A stretch of DNA of 64,000 bases from Botrytis cinerea B05.10. Lineage: Eukaryota > Ascomycota > Leotiomycetes > Helotiales > Sclerotiniaceae. The stretch lies in contig NC_037320.1 in the NCBI RefSeq assembly GCF_000143535.2, positions 930,001 through 994,000 on the forward strand, read 5' to 3'. The first letter of the stretch is position 1; the number at the start of each line of letters is the position of its first letter. The notes below the pieces were generated by a model, which had not been told where the DNA came from, made no database searches, and saw nothing but the letters and a program-made list of their open reading frames with translations. The position numbers and the translations under genes are program-made. Shown piece after piece: positions 11,876 to 22,934 of the stretch.

Positions 11876-13913
11876 GGTATATTTACGAAGACAACGAATT
11901 TTCTTAACATTCAATTATCGCAATTGCGAGCCTCTTGCGGTATTTCCAGTTCGTTCCATTTAGGAACAAGTATGGAATTCACGATTGATGGATTTGGGAC
12001 ACAATTTTCAGCATAGGTGCTTATTGTGGTGATGGGAAGGAAAAAGGCGTTTCATAGTTTATAAGATTTCATCGCTCGAAAGGGCTGTGTGTTTAACAAT
12101 ATTATTATTTCATGTTACTACTTTCAACATTCGACCTTCTAGTTGCGGATATGTATATGTGAATTATTATTAATTTGCTGACTGAAGTATCGTGATTGTC
12201 TTAGCTATGGTCTCTGGTCCATATCTTCACATGACATGCCAATTCCGCGTGCCTCGGACGACATTTTCCAAATGCCGTGGAGCTCACCAAAAATCTTTTC
12301 TCTATCCCAAGTGGTGATGGGACGGAAGCCTTCCATGCTATTCTACCTTGTAGAAATACTATTTGCAAACCTCCGCAACTTTGAGACAGGACGAGAGAGC
12401 GCAGTATCCTCTCACGAAAGGAGAAAGTTGCCCATATTAGATTTCATGGTGAGCAACACATGTAATATGGATCAATTAACGATGAGCGAGTGAATTCAAT
12501 ATATTGGAATCGAAGAAATAAAGTCAGAGGCACAAAGAATAATCAAGGATTTTAGCAAGAGAGCTATGGGTGGTTGTTGAGTTTGGGTGGAACAGTCAGA
12601 GGAGTAGCAACGGCGTCAATCATAGAATGCCAGTAGATTCGCTTGTACTCCCCTCCATTGGTTATACATATACTGGTTGCTTAAACTTATAGATCCATAC
12701 TCAGAAAAGGTTGCTGGCCATCTTCCATGCCCTCTCTCGCCAGGAACAAGGCTGTTTGTGTCTGATGTCAGCTGACCAGTGCTTTTGTGTCTTGGTCATT
12801 GACAGAAAATCATAATATCACCACGTCAAAGGTCTCTCCAATAACAAGCTTCCAAGCTCTATGCGCATTTCAGCACATTCAATCAACTGCAAGCATTCAT
12901 GATTTACTTCAAAGTGATAGATATGAGGTATTCTGTGTCCACAAACATGATTCTGACCTTTGTGGCTTTTATGATTATCAGACTTAAGTGGTAGCATCTC
13001 AACTTTCTCGCTGTTATTGTCCATCTGGGTGCTCGCTTCGATATCCAATGGAAGATGTCAGCGATTTCTTCTGGTATTTCAATTGTTTTGATTTCAATAT
13101 ATCATGTAGTCTTCTCGATCTACCTTCGTTTCTTCCACCACAAATTCCCATCACCAGCTTCATCACTCGAGACAGCTACCATATACTCTGAATTGCCAGT
13201 CAACTTCTCTCCTCGTCCCAATACTCTACATTTCAATGAAAGCTTAATATACTTGACAACCTTTCAATACCCAATATGCAATTCGAAAGTGGGAGCAACC
13301 TTGACCGTAAATCACTGTTCTTCCGAACTTCCATGGTTGTCTTGTCTACTATAACTGGCATTTTCTTCATTTACATCATCGTTGCTCTCAGCAGAAGATA
13401 GACAGATTTGTACGTTTGGATCGCCCACCGCGTTCCGAGTTCAAGGACTGACCAAGACTTTAGGAAATACAAGCCCGAGAAAGTGTATGTTCATCTTGTG
13501 TCTTCACTTTTGACACCACCACCACTACTTTCTTCATGCCAAACATTGTCACTGAAAGGGAAGGGTTCTTTTACTGATGATTCAATGGACTTTAGATATA
13601 CTCTTTCAACCAATGAGATAGAGAACTATACAGGAGATTGAGAGTTTGTTGTTGGGACAATTGAACACGTGCAGCTCGCAATTAACATCATATACTGCAC
13701 AATCACTTGCATTGCATTTACTTTTACTACAAGGTTTGTACATTCAATGGCCAATTGCTATGTCTTCATCGATCATTCCCTTCAATTCACAAGACTTTGT
13801 GTCAGTTACATTACTGATACAGTTGATGCGGAACAGAACCAACTCATTTTCATTCGCAGTCGACTTCAATCCGAACAATCACCACGTCAACCTTGATAGC
13901 TTGCACATTCACC
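11876..13913. other. Spacer of 2 kb with no firm gene
   Basis: Contains the HAD 3' flank and the upstream region of the next gene. A frame at 13055-13354 encodes a hydrophobic N-terminus but lacks support. Many short frames near 13640-13890 are in the leader of the downstream gene and may be upstream ORFs. Confidence 0.4.
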
Positions 13914-16395
13914 ATGGATCCGGACAATGGACCAACCGAAGAAGAAAGTCTTCCTTCAACAAAGTTGCTTCAATTAAATGATATCAAAGAATTCCCTGCA
14001 CTTTCATCCAACCCAAAACTTTCCACACAAAACCCCATCGCCACCACACCTAATTGGGGATCATTATTTGCTTCGCAAGTACCACAACCATCTTGCGGCA
14101 TAAACCATTCTACACTTCCATCTCTTCCTGTTACCCCAACCAAAGAAATGTCATCCCCCAAAGGTGATTCAGTCAGCGAAAAAGAAAATCTAGTTTTATC
14201 GCCCAACACGACAGCATGTATGAGTATTCTATCTACCGAAACTGGCGACACAGCCGTTGAGGGAGAAGATGCAAATACTCTTTGGGATTCACCGACTCAA
14301 AATGGAGAAGACGATACTACTATGTTGAAGGACGGAGAATTTGACAATGGGCCCACCGTGCTTTTTCCGGATTTCGGTGCAACAGAAACATCAAGCCCTT
14401 CACAAAAAGAACTTCTTCCTCCATTTCAATTTCCAGCTGTGGCAGCAGAGTCAAAAGGTGATATTTACAGTGCTTCACCAGAACTCACAAAGACCAAAAA
14501 TATGGAAGTTGAAGAACTATGCGAGGCAGAACGCCATGATACTCCCTCTTACATTAAAGGAGGTTTGCCTTTATGGGACGTTGTTGTAAATGATCCACAT
14601 AGAGTTATTCACGCCATCAAGCATATGATGCATGGTATTGTTGTTATGCAGAAAGCAAAGGGTGCACCACCCGCAGAAATCGAAGAAATTGTGAACAGTC
14701 ATCTAAGCACTTTGAGGCAGATTGAGATTCTAACGGAGAAGGAAAGGCTTGCGAGATCAGCACTTGAGATGAAGCAGGCAGCAGACAGAGGGGCACGACT
14801 GGCTTTTGAGAAGGAACGTGCTATCACTGCCAAGGGGATGGAGCCTTTAAAGTCGGCTACCAAGTTCAATCCTGATGCGGTAAGTTTTGATCTACTGGAG
14901 TCTGCCGAGGAGAAAATCTGCTAATCGTGTCTTGCAGAAGCCTTTTGCCCCGTCGAGATTTGTGACATCAGATTTCAGACCTTCTGCGCCTCCGTTTGTA
15001 TTGGCTCCTGCTATACAGAACCCATCTCCATTGAAATATTCCGTTATTCAACAACCAGGGTTTATGGTAGAACAAAGTCGTGCTCAACCTGCACAAGGTA
15101 ACTTTCATCCATTGCTCAACAGATCCAGAACCTGGTCTACACATCGCCCTAAAAACATTCCAATTGGTCCGTACGGCCCCTTCAATGCATACAACCAGAA
15201 GCCACCAACACCAATGTTCCTTCAGCATACACCACCGCCCCCCTCTGTGGCTTCACCTCAGCTCTCATCTCATTATCTGATTTATTCGGATATTCAACAG
15301 GAAAACATCACCCAGGATCCTCTCTATTCGCAAGCTCCAGTGGAATATCAAGATGAAACTGGCGGAGATGATGATATATTGCTGGCAGATAGACCGACAC
15401 TGCGAATACCTGTTCCAGGAAAGACAGATCATAAGTCTACTCCTACTTCACCGACTAAACAATTGTCTGCAAACACTTCGCTCAAAGCTACAAGCACAAA
15501 CACTAGTCCTCGAAGAAGAACCTTTGATGTTCAAGCGACTTATCAACAACCACAAGCCTACTCACAAAAGCTATCGTTGAAAAATCTTATTCCTGCCACA
15601 ACCACCGCAGATGAAATCAAGAAAGTTGCATTGCAACTTCCGCGAACCCACCGCCATATATGTCCTTCTTCTTTGACTTCTCCCGACTTTCAATGCCCAA
15701 TGCCAAATTGCATACTCCAGCGAATCTGCCCGGATTTCACAAGTGACAATGGCTGCTCATTTCGACCACCTCCTCTCAGCGACTGGCCCTGGAACTATCC
15801 GCCCAGAGAACCCCCGATTAATCAATCCCGACAGTGTCCATACGTACATATTCCAGGTACCTGCCTCCATTCCCTCTCTTTTTACCGTATCCACTCAGCA
15901 TCCGAACCGGCATCCAATCCTGAAGTATCAAACCACTATTGTCCCGTCTCCAATTGCACTATGACTCGCTTTCACTCTTGGGGGTGTGCTAAAGATTGGA
16001 AAACAGGATTCGCAATCAATGGCATCACACCATGCGCTCCAAACCACAATCAATTTTCTCCTGCAGAGATTAACACGGAATGGCGATGGAGAGTTTCGAT
16101 GGAAGGTCTACGATTTGCGCATGAGAGAGGAGAATACGGATGTCAGGGTGGAACTATGCCGGCCAATGCGTTGTTTCCAGAAGACCACAAGGGTGCGGAT
16201 TCGAGGAATTGGGGGCCGGATATTCCTACTGAGAAGCCCAAGGCGGATTGCAAAAAGGCGCATGTGAGAGAGAAGGAGAGAGGCCGCTTGAGAGGTGGTA
16301 GCAGAAAGGGAGGAAGTAGAGGACGTGGTGATAGAGGCGGTTCTTCTGACACGAGAAGAGAATTTGCGAGGGAGAAATCGACGAGATCAGCTTGA
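13914..16395 (+). CDS. Large Cys-rich protein with RGG tail, probable RNA-binding protein
   Basis: Exons 13914-14879 and 14938-16395 (intron 14880-14937) give 807 residues. ATG 13914 is preferred over 13893 because of its CACC context. The N-terminal 240 residues are Ser/Thr/Pro-rich and disordered (LNDIKEFPALS). A helical, charged segment follows, about 225-320 (IVNSHLSTLRQIEILTEKE). A long disordered middle comes next. From about residue 560 a Cys/His-rich region holds two CPxxNC modules. The first continues as C-x8-C-x26-C-x3-H, like a CCCH zinc finger with a long insertion. The C-terminus is Arg/Gly-rich (LRGGSRKGGSRGRGDRGG). No named family is recognised. RNA binding is inferred from the RGG tail and finger-like spacing. 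Confidence 0.8.
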
Positions 16396-16776
16396 ACTAG
16401 GGGCGCTTTCTGGACTATGGAAAAGGGGATTTTGATCTTGGGTGCTATAGGCTAGGAAGGACTGGAAATTATACATTGGGGAGTTGGATGAAGATACTGT
16501 TTGATATGGTTTTGTAAAGATACCCTGGACGTGCGAATTCGCGTTTTGCTTATGTTTTTCTTTTCTTCTTAATTTTCTTTTTTGATTTACCGTCTTTCTC
16601 TTTAGCTATTCTTGTATCTAAGAACTCAGCCAGATCAGCTGATACTCCGCAATTCTTTTTTGTGGTTGTTGAATATAATGAATGGAATACATGTTAGAAA
16701 ATTGAAAATGATAAATCTTTCTAAAACCTTGAATATCCAACCATCATTTCGATCTATATAAACTCCCCCTGTAAAT
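16396..16776. other. Convergent 3' spacer
   Basis: 381 bp between two convergent stop codons; T-rich after 16550, nothing coding seen. Confidence 0.6.
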
Positions 16777-18525
16777 CTATAACCTCCGTAATCCCCTCAC
16801 CTCATCCATCAAATCAATCACATCGACCATATCTCTACACTCCATCAACCTCATCCGCTCCTCCTTTCCTAACAATCCATTATTCCCCCCATTCTGCGAC
16901 CGATCCGTGCCGCACATTTCGCTCAAATGATGCACTACGAGTTTAAACGGTATAGGTTGTTTGAGCACCTGGTTCATGAAAACGTCTACGCATTCCCAGG
17001 GGGTCGATGCGTAACCTGCGAAGAGGGCGGGATTTTCGAGGAGTCCGCGAGCGGACATGACGCCCGAAACACCAGTGTGGGAGGTATGATGGAAGGCGTC
17101 GGAGAGGGTGAAGATATCACCGTTCGAGAGGGTAGGAACGGTGGTGTGCGTGGTGAGCAGTTTTATAGCTTCGAGATTTACAGGGTGCGACGAGGGAGTC
17201 GAGCGCATGCGTCCGTGGATGGTGATGAAGTCTACGCCGGCGTCTTGCACGGTGTTGATGAAATCTATCGTCTCTCTGACCTGGGTATTAGCTATGATTT
17301 CCTCTTTTCTTATCTCTCCATCGCGAAATGAAAATATATCGATACCTTAAGTCCCGATGGATTCTAATCTTAACACTAACTGTTTTCTTTCCCTCAAATC
17401 CATCTCTCTTCAGTGCACTTTTTGCTTCCTTGACCATTTCCGCAACGAGTTCTCGTTTGTGCATTAGTGCGGCGCCGATGGAACAGGCACATGCCCATGA
17501 TTGTGGACATCCGCAATTGATATCCACGCCATTTACGTAGGGGGCGAGGAGGGTGGTTGAGCGGGAGATTTCGAGGGGAGAACAGACGCCGAATTGGGCG
17601 ATGGTTGGGCCGGAGGTGGGGGAGGTTGTGAAGTCTAGAAGATAAGTTAGTTCATGATGAGTGTTGAAGGACACCGAAATGCGATTGCGGAAACGAATTT
17701 GCGACTGGCTGGGAGGTGTCGCGGGTCAATGTAGAGCAGGAGGGATGCTTTCGTGTTGCTGGAAAATATGCAACTGCGCATACTAGCCCATCTCGATGAG
17801 GCTTTTCAACGCAATCGAATTCATGAAGCTTCTATGCACTATGATCGCAATGGATGCTACCAACGAGAGTTCCATATGGTATCGCGGATATGAACAAAGA
17901 CTTCTCTGTTACCGCAGGCTGATCCTCACCAATCCCGACTCAAACCCAATCAAAAAGATACACCTAGACACCTCAACCTCGAAAATGACGTTTCACCTTC
18001 CGCCCTCTAAATCACAAGCCACTAGACTCTACCCAAAAGACACCACTCAAATCGCAACTTCAAAAAAAACCAAAAAAAAACCACGTGCTCACCAGAATCA
18101 CGTGCAAAAACACTGCGATTAAATTCTTTTGCCAAAATCTGCTCTCATCTCAGCACACATCTCATTTTTGCACATCCTGCACGCATGCCTATGCATCCAG
18201 ACCAAGACATACCATCGGGGTCCAGCAAAGATCCACTCCATACTGCGCAACGGTTTCTCGAAAAGCAAGCTATGTTTTCATTAGCCGCGATCTGGTATTG
18301 AGAGAGGAATCGCATACATACTTTGCTGTAGCGTACCATGGGCGCGCAGGTATAGAGGGGTCTTTTTTCTTTCTTCGCGATTTCGAAGAGGGTGAGGGGA
18401 CTGGGAGAGGATTAGTTAGTCGTGCTATTTATTCAACGAGGGAGGGATGGATGGATGGATGGGTAGATAGATAGATAGATGATCGACGGACTTTATATCC
18501 AAGGCGGGGTTTGCGGCGACGCCAT
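16777..18525 (-). CDS. DUS4: tRNA-dihydrouridine synthase, DUS4 type
   Basis: Rebuilt on the minus strand from exons 18322-18400, 18213-18269, 18093-18138, 17346-17634 and 16777-17275, all with matching phases. The protein begins near PLTLFEIAK and continues with the flavin-site motif CAPMVRYSK, then LAFRETVAQYG, WTPM, ILAKEFNRS and ARDSDFTTSP. Next come the catalytic-Cys motif VDINCGCPQSWAC, KIRIHRDLRETIDF, FITIHGR, SNGDIF and VMSARGLLENPALF. These are Dus-family FMN, tRNA and active-site elements in order. Dus4 reduces uridines 20a/20b in the D-loop of tRNAs with FMN and NADPH. About 323 residues are certain. The first exon is unresolved: exon 18400 follows a good acceptor (CTAACTAAT...CCCAG), and an ATG at 18525 would need a very short exon with an unusual donor. 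The 458-nt intron (17635-18092) is long for this genome. Confidence 0.88.
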
Positions 18526-19190
18526 TGTGCTCGGTGGTACGTATCATCTCTTTCTTTTTAATATCTCGAGGTGATGGAGCATTTTATTTTGTAGAAATAT
18601 CTGAAGAATATATCACGTTTCGGTATCACGGATTCCTTGGGTAGGGGATGGGATCGCCAGGGAATGTGAGGTGGTGGCAATTTAGTGCGTTCGGTAAAAA
18701 TTTCTAGGGTGTTTTTGGGCTTTGGGATTCTGCGATGGTGGTTTCGAGAGGATGCCAATTCGGTGTGGATTTTATCAGTAATTTTAAGTGTCAAGTCATT
18801 TCGATCAAATATCTTCACGGCAATTTGCACAATTGGGAGTTTCAGCAAACATGATAGCTGTATTTGTGTCAACTGGGACATTAGTGTTGTCTTTCCTGCG
18901 ATATGTTTGTTCGTCTCACGATGCAGCCAAGATTCATAATGTTCAATGGGTGCCAAAATTGATTATTCAAAGGAGTGAAATAGGAAGCCATTGATCGCTT
19001 CCGGTAGTGCTAGAATTGCACCTCTTTTCGTTGTGATGAATATCTCCATTGGTGGTAGTGTGGCGAGCATAGTCGCTGCCATATCAAGACGAGTCTTCAT
19101 TTTCTGTCCTTTTAATATCTTAATGTCATTATCCTAATTAATCCGCATGATACGCTAAAACCCCATTGTCCATCAAACCACATTGCTCCT
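18526..19190. other. Spacer upstream of DUS4
   Basis: 665 bp between the DUS4 start and the stop of the 2EXR gene. A minus-strand frame at 18558-18956 has no recognisable features. Confidence 0.45.
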
Positions 19191-20094
19191 TCATCTCAAA
19201 GAATACCTATCTCTAGCCAGGCTAATTCTGAACCTCATTGGTGATATAATCGTCGGCCATGTTTGTCCAGCCGTCTGCGAGACTTGCCCATCTTGTGGCG
19301 GTATACAGCCTCGATTCTCTCCATGAATTTCAAACATGGCAGCTAAACATGAATTAGATATTGTGGCATTATTCGAAGAATCTCGTGCTTTTTTCATACG
19401 AAAAGCACTCCATGGCAATATCCGTCTGACGCCCCCTTTGCGCCGGTCAAATTGAGAGTTGAACATCTTCTGTCTAGAACTGAAGAAGATTTGTTCTTCT
19501 ACCAGACATCCCCAGGGATAGATGGCCTCGAAATACACTTCGAACTTATCCTCATCATTTCCTGTATCGACCGCCAAAAACTTCAAGCCATTATCAATAA
19601 ATTTCTGGGCAAGATCGTATGCAGAACTCCGGTCACAATCATGAAGTTTCAGGACGGGACCTGTCTCTACATTCCCATCATAAGAGTGAATCCGACTATT
19701 GGCCCAAAAATCTTCGACGTCGTTTATGACAATCCTGTCAACATCCCAGTTTATGTACGTTAACGAGTCGCAATTTTCCCTTCAAAAATTTCGGAACCCA
19801 TTCCAACAGCTTGTAATGCTTCAATCCTTCAGTACGAGCTTGCATGCAAGTACGAAGGACTGCCGGTACAGTGCTTGTGCACTTATATCCAAACTCTTCA
19901 CACCATGGTGGGTGGCCTGCCTGTCTCACGAAAATCGGATATTTCCCAATACTGATATTTCTGGGGTCTTGGAAACTCGCTAGCTCCCAGATCATTGACC
20001 GAAGCTCTGGGACAAGCTTCAAAAACAAGGTGAAGGTGGTAAGAGACGTCGACTTTCGTGGCCGACTTGCTCGGGGTTTCTTTAATTTGGCCAT
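19191..20094 (-). pseudogene. 2EXR-domain protein with a one-base frameshift
   Basis: The N-terminal frame starts at 20094 (MAKLKKP) and carries the 2EXR hallmark LFLKLVPELRSMIWELA and a CMQARTEGLKHY segment. It ends at a TGA at 19738-19740. The rest continues in a second frame from about 19755 to the stop at 19191 (TYINWDVDRIVINDVEDFW), which fits the family's second block. Joined, the protein would be about 300 residues, the usual size. No GT-AG intron fixes the phase without deleting the conserved block, so the break near 19752-19762 is a one-nucleotide insertion or a sequencing error. 2EXR proteins are abundant, mostly uncharacterised fungal proteins. Confidence 0.65.
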
Positions 20095-22934
20095 TTTTGT
20101 CTTTGTAAAAATGCAATTAGTGCTGAAAGGTAGAGGTTGTCTTTGGTCTTCTGATGTTTGCAAGGCTATAAGTAAAGTTGTATTTATTTATCGCTCCACA
20201 TAGCAAAAGCAACCGCAAATACTGGAGTATTTCCGCACCAGCAACGAGGGACTAAAATCGTAATTCAAACAGAATTGACAGTGATGAATGGCCTGGAAAT
20301 GTAGCAAAGTACAAGATGCCGCAGAGCTCTAATGATGGTTGTTTGTGGATGAACTCGCGATGCTCAGCCAATAATCAATATTTATGGTGACTCGGACGAT
20401 GAGGAGACCAAAAAGGGAAAGAGGGAAGTAAGAATGCTATAGGAAGGAGGAACCCAGCAAAACCTCTAGCATGCTGACGGTCGCAAAGCCCTGAGTATTT
20501 TAGTCCTGATTGTACCTACCCATCCTATTTCTACAGTCGGCGCTGCCTCAGAAGTGTCCTTGAAAGCCAGCCGATGGAAAGATTGGAAAAGGAAGGAAAT
20601 ATCTACAAACACATTACTCGCCCCCCTCCCCCCAGGAGGCCAAACACGACTGCAGAATATAGGATTTCGAAATGACCGTGAGATCAAGTTACACTATTAT
20701 ATAATTTGTATTATATAACTTCATTTCGGGATCCCTATATCACCGGTTATATTGAGATTGGTATGTGGTAGTAATAGAACGATATCAATTACATAATCCA
20801 AAATGTCCCATGAAGGAATGTATGTTAATATGTTAAATGAGAACATTATGTGGCCAATATGATGGTAAGTCCTTCGTATCTGTACATGTATGCGATATGG
20901 TTTCATACGGTATCAGTGGAAATGATCGCTATATCAAGTTTGGACTCTAAAAGATAGTAATAAGTTTCTCATCCCCCCCGTGCGTGTGCATCAAGTCATG
21001 GCATATACACCACGTGACTTCATGGGGCAATTGATTTTACTGTCATGACCAAGAAGGATCGAACGTGAGCTTTAAGTATCATCCGAAATTCCCTCGTTCT
21101 CGTCTTCAAGAACATACTTGAATTTAGCCCAAGACTCAAAATAGATCAAAGTACATTGTTGACACGTGATCCGATGTTCTTCAGCTTCGAAGCCAACATT
21201 GCGTTCTGCTCCTTGAGCTGAACGAGTTGTGTATTCGGGGCTGATCATGAGTTCTGTTCGGCTCGATCTTCCCAAGTCAGCGTTGTACCCGAAAGCGCAT
21301 TATCGACAAATACATGCAGGCCGTGACTCGGGATCTATGCGGGAAGTAAAAATATGAAACTTTAATGATCGGAAAGATTGCCAGTTTGATCTTCAACCCT
21401 CCTGTTGTGCACGCTGGGGCGCTAACTCATGCCGTCTAAACTGTCTGCATAATTGGCAGAACTTTAGCCAAATAATGTGATGCTTTGGCATGTGTCGACA
21501 CTGCACACCCGCTGCAACACAGCAGCTCGAAGAAGCAGATCTCATTTTTCATTGGAGTGATGGATGGGCTAGGTCTAGTGAAAACTCAATGTACCTTGGG
21601 GTCGCCGTGGCTCACATGAGAATTCTTCTCCAATAAATTGAGAGATGTCTCCCACACTGTCGGAATCCTTCAATCGATGAGACATGATTCCCAATCAGGT
21701 GAATCCAGCTTCCATTTAGATGATGTGAGAGATGGGCCACGCGGGTCTTGAGATGACGACGATGTTGTGACTACGGATGGTATTGAGGAAATGTATATAA
21801 GAAGAAGCCGAGAGACACGATGATGCTCATGTCTACTTCGAGTTCCTGCTGTTATGGGGTAGATTTAGATCCCCGGATTTTATATTACTTAATTGTTGAA
21901 CAGGCCAATATATGGTCCCTTGCCTATCGAGGAACTGGTGATATTGAGACATTTGCAAGGTCTTGCAGAGGTCCACCATCATCCATACATGCTACGTCTG
22001 CGTTCCCCACCTATTACTGGAGCCCGTAAATCGTACGAAGATAACGAATTGATTCATCCATTGTCTCTGATGAAGATGAATGCAAATCCGAGGTATGAAA
22101 AACCAAGAGTTGTTCAATTGCTCTATTTCTTTACACTTTGGCTAGATGAAAGATTCCATCTCGCAATTTCTTCCATCCCGAGCCTACCGTTTTTCCTATT
22201 TTGAAAAGGCTCAAACTTCGGGTTGCAGTGTTCATCTCACTCCTGCTCCGAGTTCCGAACTCAAAGGGCAACATAACAGTTGGGCCTTGGAAGTAGCACT
22301 TGGTGGATGAATCGAATGGTACATCAAGATCAGGAGGACATAGCCGAGCCTCATGGCACTGTGCAGTGTTCCCAGTCGGACTTGACAGAAACATTCATTA
22401 GGTCCAAGATGCGTTTATTACAGATCGGTAGTAGCACTTGATCTTGGTGTGCTATTTTTTCATCCGCCATTAATTGCAAGAGAGAGAGAAGGAGGAGCTT
22501 ACATCGTACTTGGAACTTGGAGGCAATAAAGGCGGCTGTGCCTTAAAATAGTATGATTCCTCTTTGCTCTATCAGTGGTTCGTTTGTGTCCAATGGGGAA
22601 TTCTACGTCCGTCCCTCCACTGTTTCTGCGCTTTAGCCATTTTCTGGGATCGCCTCCCTGTACATAAACGCTCCACCCTAATCTTATTCTGCATCTTCTA
22701 CTACCTAGGCGCGCGATCAGTACTCTATTACGGCGTCGAAATGGGGTAGGGAGGACGGAAACGGAAAAGCCTCAAGCACATCAGGGTCGTGTTCTTGGGT
22801 TTATCATTTGCAACGATATGGCTAGTTATGGCTGACACTACATTTTCTCCTTTAGAAACACGACTTTTTCTTCATCCCCTTCCTCTTCCTCTTCCTCTCC
22901 ATCTCCCACAACACCTACACATTCATTTAATTGT
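20095..22934. other. Divergent 2.8-kb spacer
   Basis: Separates the minus-strand 2EXR gene from the plus-strand F-box gene. It is A+T-rich at 20680-20900. A short hydrophobic frame at 22564-22749 looks like a membrane-protein remnant (see findings). A CCTCTT-rich tract at 22877-22905 precedes the F-box gene. Confidence 0.4.

Noticed and set aside
13055..13354. 99-residue plus frame with a hydrophobic start
   Set aside because: Signal-like N-terminus but nothing protein-like after it; no splice partners found.
17796..18122. 108-residue plus frame inside the DUS4 region
   Set aside because: Covered by the long DUS4 intron and exon 18093-18138 on the other strand; Lys/Thr-rich without a domain.
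19738..19830. Intron to repair the 2EXR frameshift
   Set aside because: The only plausible donors give the wrong phase or remove the conserved RTEGLKHY block; the best pair spans 63 nt, which leaves the frame unchanged.
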